Source: Valencia hispanica
Taxonomy: Eukaryota > Chordata > Actinopteri > Cyprinodontiformes > Valenciidae
Length of the DNA: 64,000 bases
Direction: 5' to 3'
Assembly: GCA_963556495.2 (NCBI GenBank)
Contig: OY747703.1
Location: 34,769,296-34,833,295 of the forward strand
Part shown: one piece after another, positions 47,993-60,273 of the stretch
How the letters are laid out: every line of letters begins with the position of its first letter
Numbering within the stretch: the first letter of the stretch is position 1
The notes under the pieces: model-generated
Database searches by the model: none
What the model saw: the letters and a program-made list of their open reading frames with translations, nothing else
Told to the model about the DNA's origin: nothing
Program-made: the position numbers and the translations under genes

Positions 47993-48508
47993 TACAGTGT
48001 CTTGCAAAAGTATTGATACCCCTTAAACTTTTTGTTACATTGCAAATACAAACTTAGTTGCACGTTATTGGGATTTTATAGATCAGCACAAAGTAGTCCA
48101 GAATTGTGCAGTGCTTTCCAACATTTATTTAAAAATCTGAAAAGTGTGGGCTGCACTTGTATTCACCCCCCACCCCCCCTTGATCAATAATTTATAGAAC
48201 CACTTTAGCTGCAGTTGCAAATCTTTTGACATGTTGCTACCAGGTTTGAACATCTAGAGATTTGTTCCCCATTTTTATTTGGAAAGCTACTCAATACTGG
48301 CCAGATTGAAAGGTCAATGTCTGTTGACATCTTCAGGTCTTGCTACATATTCAATTTGATTTAGGTCTGGACTTTGACTGGACCATTCTGACACATGATT
48401 AGACTTTGATATAAACAATTCCATTGTTGCTCTGCCTGTATTTTTTGGTTTGTTGTCCTGCAGGGTGGTAACCCTCCACCCCAGTCTCAAGGCTTTTGCA
48501 CCCTCTAT

Positions 48509-48729
48509 GGGGGTGTCCAGCTCCAGTCCTCAAGGACCGGTGTCCTGCAGGTTCTGGACGTGCCATAATCCAACACAGCTGATTCAAAAGCCAAATTACT
48601 TATTTAGCCTGTCACCTAGGTCTGTAGTGGCCTGCTATTGAACCAATAATTTGACTTAGATGTATTGAATCAGGGCAATATATGAAACATATAGAACGCT
48701 GACCCTTGAGGACCGATTTTTGACACCGC
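48509..48729. mobile_element. hAT-type MITE (family M, copy 3) inside Tc1
   Basis: The left end GGGTGTCCAGCTCCAGTCC and the right end (reverse complement GGTGTCAAAAATCGGTCC) are inverted repeats with the CCTCAAGGACCG core. Flanking 8-mers CTCTATGG and TTCTAAGG match at 6 of 8, consistent with an aged hAT duplication. Confidence 0.75.
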
Positions 48730-49431
48730 TGTTCTAAGGGGTTTTCTATCAGGATTCTCTTACGTTTAAAAATCATAAGAGGTACACACAAACTAGACCT
48801 AACCAGGTGCAGACCTGTGAAAAAACATGGGGGGAACAGGAGGATTTGACAAAGGATTGATGTGCTGAAGAAAAACATCCCCACAGCATGACGGTCCCAC
48901 CATCATGCCATCCTGTGAGGTTGATTTGTTCAGGGTTATGGCCATTGTTAGTTGTCTGGCGCCTATAGCGTTTTGAATATAAGATAAATAGTTGCATTTT
49001 GATCTTATCTGACCCGAGCACCTTCTTCGCACAGGTTTTCTGCGTTCCCTACATGGATTGTGGGAGATGGTACTTAGGATTTCTTACTGTCTTCTTACAA
49101 CAATGTCTTACCGGTACTTGTTCCACTTCCATAAAGGGCAGATTTGTTGAGTGCAGGACTAATAATTGTCCTCTTCACAGATTCTCCCGCCTGAGCTGTG
49201 GATCTCTGGAGCTCCCTCAGAGGTATCGTGTCCCACTTAGTTGCTTCCTCTCTTTGCCCAGCCCACTGGTTTATATGAACAGCCATGTTTTGGTAGGTTT
49301 GCCGTGGTTCCAAACTACAACCCTTGTTGGACTAAACAGTGCTTTGAGAGATATTGAAAGCTTGGTACATTGTTTTATTACTTAACCCTGCATTAAACTT
49401 CAAAGCACCAACATACCTCTCCTGTCAAATA

Positions 49432-50819
49432 CAGGTCCTTCTCAAAAAATTGTGATAAAGTTCATTCTTTTCCATAATGTAATGATAAAAATGTAACTTT
49501 CATATATTTAGATTCATTGCACACCAACTGAAATATTTCAGGTCTTTTATTGCTTTAAAACTGATGATTTTGGCATACAGCTCATGAAAACCCAAAATTC
49601 CTATCTCAAAAAATTAGCATATCATGAAAAGGTTATCTAAACGAGCTATTAACCTAATCATCTGAATCAACTAATTAACTCTGAACACCTGCAAAAGATT
49701 CCTGAGGCTTTTAAAAACTCCCAGCCTGGTTCATTACTCAATGTGGAGAAGATTGAGGAGAAGGACCGATTCCAGACCTTGGGGGACCTGCGGAAGCAGT
49801 GAACTGAGTCTGGAGTAGAAATATCCAGAGCCACCGTGCACAGGCGTGTGCAGAAAATGGGCTACAGGTGCCGCATTCCCCAGGTCAAGCCACTTTTGAA
49901 CCAGAAACAGCGACAGAAGCGCCTGACCGGGGCTACAGAGAAGCAGCACTGGACTGTTGCTCAGTGGTCCAAAGTACTTTTTTCGGATGAAAGCAAATTT
50001 TGCATGTCATTCGGAAATTAAGGTGCCAGAGTCTGGAGGAAGACTGGGGAGAAGGAAATGCCAAAATGCCTGAAGTACAGTGTCAAGTACCCACAGTCAG
50101 TGATGGTCTGGGGTGCCATGTCAGCTGCTGGTGTTGGTCCACTGTGTTTTATCAAGGGCAGGGTCAATGCAGCTAGCTATCAGGAGATTTTGGAGCACTT
50201 CATGCTTCCATCTGCTGAAAAGCTTTATGGAGATGAAGATTTCATTTTTCAGCACGACCTGGCACCTGCTCACAGTGCCAAAACCACTGGTAAATGGTTT
50301 ACTGACCATGGTATTACTGTGCTCAATTGGCCTGCCAACTCTCCTGACATGAACCCCATAGAGAATCTGTGGGATATTGTGAAGAGGAAGTTGAGAGACG
50401 CAAGACCCAACACTCTGGATGAGCTTAAGGCCGCTATCGAAGCATCCTGGGCCTCCATAACACCTCAGCAGTGCCACAGGCTGATTGCCTCCATGCCACG
50501 CCGCATTGAAGCAGTAATTTCTGCAAAAGGATTCCTGACCAAGTATTGAGTGCATAACTGAACATAATTATTTGAAGGTTGACTTTTTTTGTATTAAAAA
50601 CACTTTTCTTTTATTGGTCGGATGAAATATGCTAATTTGTTGTATGTTTGGTTTTTCTTTACTTTTTTTCCAAAATCATCAATATTAAAACAATAAAAGG
50701 CTTGAACTACTTCAGTTGTGTGTAATGAATCTAAAATATATGAAAGTCTAATGTTTATCAGTACATTACAGAAAATTATGAACTTTATCACAATATGCAA
50801 ATTTTTTGAGAAGGACCTG
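49432..50819 (+). mobile_element. Tc1-like transposon with CAGGTCCTTCTCAAAAAATT termini
   Basis: It is 1388 bp flanked by TA on both sides (49430-49431 and 50820-50821). The inverted ends are CAGGTCCTTCTCAAAAAATT and AAATTTTTTGAGAAGGACCTG. The arms extend well over 150 bp (AAAGTTCATTCTTTTCCATAATGTA against TACATTACAGAAAATTATGAACTTT). It inserted into the outer Tc1. Confidence 0.92.
49740..50549 (+). pseudogene. Tc1-family transposase with an N-terminal deletion and one late stop
   Basis: From 49836 to 50549 a single frame encodes most of the catalytic core. It reads VAQWSKVLFSDESKF (first Asp), SVMVWGAMSAAGVGPL, DEDFIFQHDLAPAHSAK (second Asp), ANSPDMNPIENLWDIVKRK (Glu), and the C-terminal SMPRRIEAVISAKG. 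One TAA at 50019-50021 interrupts it; upstream and downstream parts are in the same frame. The N-terminal helix-turn-helix region is mostly deleted (only VEKIEEKDRF near 49741 remains) and another stop lies at 49800. It is close to the relic at 16.6-17.3 kb. Confidence 0.9.
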
Positions 50820-51052
50820 TATATTCATTGGTCTGAATATGTTGTTTGTTCACTATTACCAATATGGTGGTGTCAGAAGATGATTGCACTGGATCTTATA
50901 GGGTCTTCTCTTTTTTTAAAGCGGGTGCCATTTTCCTTTCCACTTCGAAGTTATGTGCTTTATGTTGCTCCATTACAGCAAATCATGATGGCACATTGTC
51001 AGGTTTCTGGTTGTAACGTGACAAAAGTGAGGTGGTATGAATATTTTTGCAT

Positions 51053-52642
51053 GCTCTCCCCCATTGGTTTTCTAAGAGTAAACATTATTCAGTTTGAATC
51101 AGGTGTGCAGGTCTTAAAACTGAAAAAAAGACAATGCCAGTGTTTATTTCTGTGAGTTTTCTCTGCAAGTTGTGCAGGCAGTTAGATAACACCAGGTGCA
51201 GCAGTTGGACTGGGCCCAGGATTTGGACTGTCAGAGTGCTGCAAGGTGGATCCAGCACAGAAAACAGGGCAAGGTGGGAGCAGTGTGAGTGTGTGGAGGA
51301 GTCCGGGGAGGGTGAGGGGGGGTCATAGTTAAAGAAACACTGGGCCACTCCAACATCACGATCCTGCAGCTGAATTATGAGTCTCACTCATCCGTGTTGT
51401 AGAACCAAACAGTGCACAGGCGGCTGGGGACCAAAGTGGGCGAGCGTGAAAGTATTTTTGGCTCACATGGGAAACCTGCCACACCAACATCATCATCAGC
51501 AGCAGCAGAAGCATCGGGGCCTGGTACCGGGCTTCCCTAACCCACTCCCACTCTCAGAGGAAGAGCGGGAAGAGAGAGATGTTCCCTCAGCAGAAGAACC
51601 ACGCTTCCGCTGCTTTTATTTTTCCTGTTTGTGCTTTATTCCTTTCGATTGCCCAGCGTTTGAATGATGATGCAGTATAAATAACTGCAGAGCCCACCAT
51701 GACAGAGAGAGGGAGAAAGAGAGAGAAAATAACGAACTTGGCAGTTGAGGCGAGTTCCTTGTATTTATAGAAAGTCGTGTTTCCGGCAGAGGTTTCTGCG
51801 GTTTTAGCAACCCCAATCCATTTTTGCGGTGCCTTACAGGCTCCTATTATGTTCAGGCTGAGATTGAAGATGTTCCCTCATTTTACGCCTTGGGGGCAAG
51901 ATTTGACTGTTAGACATGTCAGAATGTGATTTGGAGGAGGCAGATGGATTTCTCAGACTCTGAACAGGCCTGATTTCAGAGGACTGATCCAGAAAAATAC
52001 TTTGTAAGACATTAGTCAAACGTTCACACCAGCACTGACGGCTATATGTAGCCTAAACATGTGTGCCATCTGATATATGTTCATATTATTGTTTATTGGG
52101 TGGTGATTGTATTTTCCGAAATTTATTTCATTTGTATATTGTTGTAGTAAATGTTTTATAGATCTAGTACTTTAATTTGGATTTAACCTTGAAAGAGAAT
52201 CGTGTCATTGTAGTGCTGTTTTATTTTGCTTTTTTATTTGAACCAACAATGACAGCCTCTGCATCTCAGTGGATTTTCTATGGATTCGATTCTTCCATTA
52301 TTTACTCTCAAACAGTGTGGGCTGTTAAGTTGGTTGACAGCATGCCAAGGCAGGGGAATATTCAAAACTGACTGCACATTAATTTCATTTTGAAGTAACA
52401 ACTAATTCAATTCCTGTAGTTAAGACTAAAACCTAATCTATACCAGTCAAATAGTTAAAGATAGGGATGAATCCAAAAATTGCAGAATGATTGCTTTTGA
52501 GGACAGGACTTGGACCCCGGAGTTAAAGCCATCCACTTAACCATTTTTTTTTGCCCAGAACAAAATTGCAATTATTATTTTTATACAAAACATACAATGC
52601 GAGCTACATTCAGTGAAACCCGTGGTAAAGATGTGTAAAAAG
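51053..52642. other. Non-coding region with a TATA-like element
   Basis: A TATAAATA sequence lies at about 51676-51683, followed by a GA-rich stretch. The upstream 96-codon frame 51377-51667 has His/Gln-rich codons from a CATCAGCAG run. No exon could be confirmed. Confidence 0.35.
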
Positions 52643-53582
52643 TAGGTCTGTCAAACAATTAAATATTTTAATGTAATTAATCACAGGTTAGCTGTGGTTA
52701 ATCACGATTAATTAACATTCCTAAATATGACTTAAGTATATGACTTAGGTACCTTTGTCTGTGTAAATATAGGACTAAACCAGATGCCGTTTTTTTTTTT
52801 TTTTTTTAAGGAAATACAGGACAGGTGTGTGAAAGTTTTTGTTTTGAATTCCACTATCACATTTAAACGTGGCTCACCTATTCATCTTTCAGCCAGTTGC
52901 TAAAGGAAACTAACTGGTCAACATTTTCTGTCTGTAAAATTTCTTCTGAACAATAGAGGGATTATTTGTTTATCAACACAGCGAATGCGTGCGCAGATGA
53001 TGTGACATCAGCCCTTTATTCTGGTCCCCATTGTTATTTGCAGCTATTTTACAGTTGCAGTGTTGATTCGCGCTGTTAGCTTGTTTGTTACCCAAGGAGG
53101 CTTATCTGAAGTGATCGCTGCAGATTGTTACGTTTTTTTATCATATGCTCATTCCAATGGTTTCTTCTGATAGCTTGCAACCAAATAAGTATTTTGTTTG
53201 CTTTGACAAGGGTGGGACTCCATGGAATTCTACAGAACTACCATGTTTTGTCGTTTTTATCATAGCGATTTGTGCAACCAACAAGCACAACAAGACATGT
53301 GGTTTCCTTCTACAGACGATATGCGCAGTAGAACAGGGAATGACGTAGACTGATAATCCCTCTATATGGCCTGTGACCTAGAAGAGATGTTCACATGGAA
53401 CCGGGGATGCAGTTCGAGTCTGCCATACTGTTTATGTATCGAGCACTGAACACAAAGCGGGTGTAGTTGTGGGATTAACAGGATGGGTCATTCTGTGCAT
53501 ACCTCAATGCGTTTAAAAAAATGATTGCATTAATTCTACAAATTATTTCGACCTGCGTTAAGTTAATATTGACAGCCCAGTA
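52643..53582. mobile_element. Non-autonomous hAT-type element
   Basis: The ends are inverted: TAGGTCTGTCAA at 52643 and TTGACAGCCCAGTA ending 53582. Subterminal AATCACGATTAATTAA is typical of a large fish hAT family. It is about 940 bp and no transposase was seen. Confidence 0.7.
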
Positions 53583-56289
53583 AAACGTCCTAAAAAATAA
53601 ATGTATCTTTCATTGCTCAAGTAAAAACCAAAAACATTAAAATACCTGACCCTAATTGTGGTACATTTTCTGCCTAGAGACAAAAAAGTAACAAATAGTT
53701 GATTACTAAACAAAATATCCAAAAAGTATTGGCTAGTGGGACAGCACCACTGTGACCATGGTTCTCAAATAGCGGTACAAGTACTTGGTGGTACTTAAAT
53801 AAATACAGGAAATGTGATGTAGTGGATGAAATGGACCGGGAAGAAGTGCTGCCTGCTGAATAATGATACTGTATTCCATTTTATAGAAGTCCAAACATGG
53901 AATCTGAGAACAATATCAAATATGCTTTCCAGTTCCCTGTTCAAAAACCAGAGGGGTATGCGAATTAATAAGCCCAGTGACCAGGCTAACTGCTGTTGGC
54001 AATACATAATAACACCATTGTTTTGTTCTTCGTTCTGTACTTTCAATCACTGTAGCTGTATAGTACTGTGTGTGTGAGTAATTCAATGAGATACAAGGCA
54101 TCAGAAATGGAAATAACTTTTGTCTTTTTGCTTCAGCTATCACCTTTAATGTAAGGCAGCAATTTTGGATTTCAAGATTAGGGTTGGTGAGAGACCTCAA
54201 ACTTTCTCCATTGGAATTCTTTGGATCTCTCTGTTAATATTTTTAACCTCAAACTTGGAAATATTAGCTTCTAAGTAAAAATTGGTTACATAATTATGTT
54301 GCAATCTTCATACAATCATTATGTCACTACACAATAAATTGAAAAAAACTTATTGTATGACAGTATTACAAAGTCATAAAGATGAGGGAATTTGGAAAAA
54401 CTTGGAATTTGAGTTTTTCTTGTTATGAAAAGTTTGAAATCCATTGTCTTACAGCCTTTCACAAAGTTGGAGGAGAGAGAGAGATATGTGATTATTTCCA
54501 TTTGCTCAGTGTCTTTAGAGTCCTAAGACCTCTCTTGTGCTCTCTTATTTTCCACTCACTCCACATTTTTTGTATTGGATTTAAATCTAACAACATATAT
54601 GACCATGACAGAAGTTTGATTTTATTTCTGATTAACCATTTATATGATGATTTGTGGGGGTCGGGGGTTGTTCTTTTGCATCATTACCCTTTTGAAAGAC
54701 TCAATAATGACCAATTTTTAAATAATTTTTTACTGTCCCTATCAGGACTTTGAAGGGCATTGCCTTTATGAAACTAACAAACATGAATATAGTAATTCCA
54801 CACATGCTGGTGTCCACTCTAATTCAGTCATATCTCACGTGCAGAAATTTCAGGGGCTGTTCCTTCATCCTGTAGCTTTAATTCTAATACTCAGCCATCA
54901 AGAAAAGAAAGAAAACCTCCCACTCCTTTGACAGAAGTGAACCTTAAATATCATGGTCAGTGGGTTACATGTGCAGGGTAATGGAAAGTATTTACTTTTC
55001 TTTGTGGCAAAAAAGACTTTATCTTTGTGATTAAAGCCAACTTTTTTGTAAAGATTCATGAGGACTTTCGGTTTTTCCAAATTCCTGGTTCATAAAAAAT
55101 CTGTAAAACATGTTTAGCACACATAGTGGTTGACACAGACAGATTCAAACATACTGCAGAGTGAGCAACATATAAATCCATATTATACTCATGCCACCTT
55201 CTAACTACCTCTGTCCAGTAGAGCTGCCCAGATATCTTTTCATTAAAGCAATGTTTCATCTTCTTTCCAACACTTTAAACCTCTTTTGAAGAGAATCTTG
55301 TTAAAAGATCGAAATGGCTTCATGTTACAATGCGTTCTTATCTCAACCCATTAAGCTTTTCTCTAAGAAACAGGTGCATTTTGTTCAAATGCAAAGCAAC
55401 AAGACAAAAGCTGTCATTTGGCTTTCACAGGTGTGGCGGTTAGCCCTGCACTATAATGTCAGTAAGTGCTAACATTACGTAAATCCATTACTTAGTCCCA
55501 GCACTGTGGCATTTCATGGAGGAGAGAGGTTAGCCACACTGTAGTTATCATAACAGCGTCCCGTGATCTGAACTCTGTGTGATCAGATTGGTTTTAATAG
55601 ACTCAGGATTACTTGGAGGCAGTCCCTCCAAGCTAAACATCTCTGGGGCAGGAATTAGAGTGCAAGGCTGAGGTGAAAACCATTCGTTGTGGAGAATGTC
55701 ACAGCTGCAGTGAAAGAGCTTATGTGCTATTATCATCCCTTGCCTTAAAAAAGATGACAGAGTAGGAACTTTGAGATCCTTTGATGCATTTTTCCACTGC
55801 TCAGTATTGATGGAAAGCACTAAATTTGAGAAGTCTGGTAAAAGCAGGTTGTTTCTATCTAATAATCTTCCTGCATTTGTGCTGCATTAGACAACCTTTC
55901 TTTATTCCATCTTCCCAATGATCTTTTTCAAAATTAGTACTTTTATTCCAGTTTAAAGTGTAACAACTAGTACCCTTAGAGGTGCGAAGAAGTGAACATG
56001 TGCTGATGGTTCTCTTAAGCAATTTATCATGTGTACATGCACTAGTGAACTGTTGCTTGCAGTTTAGGGGGTACTGTGAATGCTGTGTTTAAGTAGGGTA
56101 TCTGTTCTTCTATTTTATTTGACTTTTCCAGGACAATTTCTAGGTGAGAAGATGTTTCAATCTATTGATCAGGAGAGATGTGGGGTACAACTCAGACTGG
56201 TCACAAATTCATTACAAAGACATGAAGGACATGTTAAATTAAAGGTACATTAAATTTTGGGAAAATTCTGAAAAATCATTGTGAACTTA
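53583..56289. other. Gene-poor AT-rich region, nothing firmly recognised
   Basis: Open frames are short and on both strands. The stretch 55440-55800 has lower AT content and no repeat signature. It could be a conserved non-coding element, but this cannot be judged from one sequence. Confidence 0.4.
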
Positions 56290-56840
56290 GAAGATACATT
56301 TTCTTGAACCTTACCACTTTTTTCAAGTTACAAACACAAACTTAAATTAATTTTCTTGATTTTGTTTCATGTGATGGACTGATGTAAAGTGCATCACAGT
56401 TCTGAATTGGTAGGAATTGGTTTTTAGAAGTTTTTTTTACCAATAAAAACTTGAAAGATGTGCAATGTATATTCAGCCCCTTTACTTTGATGCTAATAAA
56501 TACAATCCAATGCACCTGAATGAAATCATGTGATTATTCTAGTCCATCTGTGCGTAATCCAGCTTATCTATCAAGGCTTTAGAGGTTTGGAGAACATCAG
56601 TGAACTAATTTTTCATGAAGCCCAAGACAGGTCAGGGAGAAAGTTGTGGAGACTATTGGGTTATAAACAAATATCCTAAGCATTAAAGTCCCCCGGAGCT
56701 CTGTTCAGTTCATCCTCTGAAAATGACGAGTATGGCCCAAGTGGAAACCTAAAAAAAAAAAAAAAGACCAACCACCAAAAGAAGCAGCCAAGAATTACAT
56801 GGTACCTGGGAGGAGCTGCAAAAATCTACAGACAGTACAA
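56290..56840 (+). mobile_element. Tc1-like transposon, left half
   Basis: The arm (CAAGTTACAAACACAAACTT, GTGATGGACTGATGTAAAG, ATTCAGCCCCTTTA) is followed by degraded sense transposase leader and body (ATCCTCTGAAAATGACGAGT, CTACAGACA). It stops where an inserted element begins. The right half is at 59536-59840. Confidence 0.65.
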
Positions 56841-57166
56841 ATATAAAAATATAGACTGTATAATTACTGGACGAAGCCTCGGTGACGTCACCCATAGGTT
56901 TCTGAAGAGCAAAAATGAAGCCAAATGGGCGGTTCCCACCGCCGCCATCTTGGCTGCGTCACGCGTCCCGTCGCTCTCAGAAAATACAAAAATGGGCAAA
57001 GAGGTGGAGCTGAGAGTGACGCTGTGAGGGCGGGGGTGGATGATTGACACTCTGAGCCGATGTAGCCAGGAGCTAGTCCTGGAGCTAACTGAAGCTAATT
57101 GAAGCTAACGGAGGTTAGCGAGCGCCTTTAGCCTGAAAGCCGCAGTAGAGCAACTCTGATAACCTC

Positions 57167-57366
57167 TTCCATCCAGGCTGTAAATACAATATTAAATCGG
57201 TGAGATAACATTTAAATTGAAATTATTTATTTAAATGAAATTATCATTAACTTAATCCAAGTTTTCAATAATATTTTTAACTTAGTTATTAATAGTATTT
57301 GAGATCTATTTAGTGCATGCATGAGATACATGATCAAGCTAAGTTAGTTAGGATAGTTCACATATC
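57167..57366 (+). repeat. 200-bp block B, identical to 60270-60469
   Basis: Every base from TTCCATCCAGGCTG through GTTCACATATC is repeated without difference at offset +3103 in the same orientation. This copy is continuous with the surrounding element and so is probably the source. Confidence 0.95.
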
Positions 57367-57609
57367 TATATTAATATTTGTTTGTATTTACCCTAATTGT
57401 TAGTGATTGTACTACCATGTAGGATCTCCCAGTTAAAAAACTGTTCCCACAGCTTTTGTAGATTTAACAGCTAATATGAATAATTTCGATCCTAGTCAAT
57501 TCTGCAATGTATGAATTTTACTAATCATTTATTGAGGTCTGGGAAGAGATAAGTTGCACTTTTAGTAAGACACATGTTCCTTTTTATAGATTTTGTTTAC
57601 CAGGTCACA

Positions 57610-58165
57610 ATGGCTGCATGTCTGTCCTCCACAACAGCCAAAGAAAGCAGAAAATGTAAGTACCTGTCTTGATCACTTCATGTTGAATTTTAGTATTATT
57701 CTTTCAACCGATAGGCCACACCTGTGCAACTACCATTCATTATGCTAGTTTTTTTCTCCATAGCCATTTGGATCATTGGAGACAGCTATGTCTGACATAG
57801 TTCTGAGAAAGCTGAAGAAACCATCGGAGGAAATCTCGGCCTCCCAGACGTCCGTATGGGGCTGAGGTGGAAAGACCATCTCCCAATTTTTTCCCAACTC
57901 CCTGTGAGGAAGAGCAGCTCTAGATGTCCTCATCATCAGCTGTGGCGGAGATGACATGGGATGGTCAGCAGTGTCCAGTTGGTGAACATGATGATGGAGG
58001 ACCTGCAACAGCTTAACCTTCTCCACCCTCAGATGTCCATCATCTTCTCCTCCATCACCCAAAGGCGTTGATAGAGGGCAGGTGTAAACCCAGCAAAAAT
58101 GGAAAAGGCCAGGAAGTTTGTCAACAGTGTTATGGCTTCTTTTATTCCTAGTTTAAATGCTGCCA
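57610..58165 (+). pseudogene. Two-exon SGNH-hydrolase-like gene relic
   Basis: An ATG at 57610 opens 15 codons (MAACLSSTTAKESRK) ending at a GTAAGT donor (57656). A 108-bp intron ends at AG 57762-57763. The phase then continues into S-IWIIGDSYV, with the block I nucleophile motif GDS at 57778-57786. Further blocks are GGNLGLPDVR and, after a frameshift, DVLIISCGGDDMG, which matches the GGND block of SGNH hydrolases with N changed to D. Then come VNMMMEDLQQL, MSIIFSSITQRR and KARKFVNSVMASF. TGA at 57793-57795 and later stops (about 57946, 58069) kill the frame. The intact splice phase shows it was once an expressed, spliced gene, probably carried by a transposon. Family assignment is from motifs only. 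Confidence 0.7.
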
Positions 58166-59535
58166 TCTTTACACATCCTCACATTAGACATGACAGTCCT
58201 TTTGAACAATTGATGTTAAAGCAAAAAGTATAAATATAGTCCTGATTGTTATGTCTAATGTGTTGTTGGTTTAGTTTTTTTTATTTCAACAATTTTATCT
58301 GTTGCCATAACACTGTTGACAACTCTGTCCCCCCAACCCCATTTTACTGTACGTAAGTCCTTTTTGTTTTCTGCCCCCCTCTGTTTTGTTTTTTTATCTG
58401 TGTCCCTTCCTTTTATAGAATCTTGTTTAAAAAAATAAATGTTTTATTCTCTATAATGACTGAAAATTCTTTCAACAGTATATAACAAGGGAAGAAATAA
58501 GACAAACAATTAATTAATCAGCTAACTGCATTTTTGAATTTGATAAATTCCTTAAACATCTCAATATTAAAATAAACCTTGGCGTCTGCAATATTACAAA
58601 GCCAAATTATACTTCTTTTGCGGGTACAAAACTGATTTTTTTTCTCGAAATGGAAACAATATCTGTGTGAAAGAAAAACAGAAACTTCATTGATTTGTTG
58701 TTTAATCAAAAACAAAAAAATGGACAGCACCTAACGATATGAAAGAAGTGGCATTAAAGGTGATGTACATATATTGTTAAGTACTTCTCCTTATGATCTT
58801 CCTGTAGTTTTAGGCGATTGATGAAATCTGTAAGGAAAAAAACATTGTATATTTAGAATTTCAACATTGCCCGTCTTAGTTGGAAACTAATTCACCACAA
58901 CAAGACAAACTGTAAACAAATGAGCACACAGACATAACACTTATGGGTTTTATGTATAAAAGTACAACAATGAAAGTGAATCCCATATGACAGCATATCA
59001 AAAATGGTTAATGCCTTAAATGACAAGTTAATAGTCTCTGAAAACAAAATATGAAATATATCTGGAGTTAGTTGGAAAAAAAAGGTAATCTCTTTTAAAC
59101 AGATGTGCCTGTCTATGGCGGCAAGCTGCTAGCCACCATTAGCCACCAGCCTTAGCGCTGATGGCCTGTCAATCAGAAGGACACGCCCCTAATTATTCAT
59201 AATTTCAAGATTAAATTATGTCTAAACGGATGAGTTAGAAAAAAATTAACCTCCCTCAGAGTTGTCATGACGATAAACCTGACCTATTAAACCTAAAATG
59301 GTTTTTTGAACCAGGCTGTAAACAGTTTTATTTCTGCTGTGAAGTTGGCCTTTTTAACATATGAGTCAATGGGAAATTGCTCCTTTCTGGAGCCAGACCC
59401 CAGCGGATAAGGGGTGAACTGCAATTTTTGTTACTTCCAGGATTGCCTCAATTCTGAGCGGCGGAGTTTGCCCCTTGATGGTGCCCCACTCACCCGAAGG
59501 TCCACAGCAAATATGTGGAGTAATTTTCTTGTTGA

Positions 59536-59900
59536 ATGAGTTCAAAATTAAAAACATTTCCAATTCACGCAAAATGCTATGTTAGGTGGAACACTAACAC
59601 CAAATGTTACCATAAACATGCTACTACTATTGAGAGACATGGTGATGGCAGCATCATGCCGTGGGGGACATTTTCAATTTTCATCTGGGCAATGACCCTA
59701 AGCATACAGCCACAGTTACAATGGAATGGTTCAGATCAAAACATATTCCTTGTAAGAGAAGCATAGCCAAAGTCCAGACCTGACTGTCTAATAATATTAT
59801 TTTCATGAGAGTGCCTCCCGAATGGTCAGATAAATACAGTGGACCCCTGGTATTTGCAGGGGTTAGGGTTCACAACCGATGAATACTTGGACCCACTCTA
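59536..59900 (+). mobile_element. Tc1-like transposon, right half, plus a Tigger-like end
   Basis: Sense Tc1 transposase text resumes: TCACGCAAAATGCTATGTTAG, GGTGATGGCAGCATCATGCCGTGGGG, and ATGGAATGGTTCAGATCAAAA. It stops near 59830. At 59837-59880 TACAGTGGACCCCTGGTATT and AGGGGTTAGGGTTC resemble a TcMar-Tigger terminus. Confidence 0.6.
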
Positions 59901-60111
59901 AAAGTGCTTATACATACAGAGATACATACTGGCTGCTGAAAGAGGAACAGCCTCTCCCAACCTCTCCTGACCTCTAGCCCTATTTTCTTTTCTTATTTTC
60001 TTTTCTTAACTTTTTTCTTAGTTTACTTAGTTTATCTTATACACCCAGCCTCTGGAGTCACTGTATTTGACCGGATCTCTTTTTTGGATTATTTTCTGCA
60101 GGACTGTGGAT

Positions 60112-60273
60112 TATCAAAATGACATTTTGCTCACCTGAGGACTTTGAGAAACTGCTCCAGAGAATTGAAACAATCGAATTACACCATCTTCAGAATAATT
60201 TTGATTTAAACACTGGTTATGGAAATGAAACAACTTTACCAACGACTACACTCAGTGTTGTGATTCCATTTCC
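60112..60273 (+). repeat. 162-bp block A, first copy (LINE ORF1 start)
   Basis: It is identical to 60466-60627. From ATG 60120 it encodes a coiled-coil-like N-terminus (FEKLLQRIETIELHHLQ). The two copies flank block B. Confidence 0.9.

Larger units (their letters stand above)
47994..51052 (-). mobile_element. Outer Tc1-like transposon, split by a MITE and a second Tc1-like element
   Basis: The left end is CAGTGTCTTGCAAAAGTATT (47995 on). Antisense transposase blocks follow at 48345-48490 and 48740-49380 (CTGAAGAAAAACATCCCCACA at 48865, GCGCCTATAGCGTTTTG, CTTATCTGACCCGAGCACC). The right inverted arm lies at 50822-51052 (GTAACGTGACAAAAGTGAGG then GAATATTTTTGCATGCT). Removing the inserts at 48509-48729 and 49432-50819 restores a roughly 1.45-kb element. 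Confidence 0.8.
56841..59535 (+). mobile_element. Element inserted in Tc1, carrying an SGNH-hydrolase relic
   Basis: This roughly 2.7-kb block separates the two Tc1 halves. The left part is CpG-rich for the region (GGTGACGTCACCC, GCCGCCATCTTGGCTGCGTCACGCG at 56880-56965). The right part at 59100-59480 has common fish repeat text (TTGCTCCTTTCTGGAGCCAGACC). Clear terminal inverted repeats were not found, so the superfamily is open. A spliced gene relic lies at 57610-58165. Confidence 0.55.

Noticed and set aside
51377..51667. 96-codon frame with a His/Gln run
   Set aside because: The run comes from a short CAG/CAT repeat. No homologous protein is recognised and no splice context supports an exon. 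The locus is kept only as a low-confidence regulatory observation.
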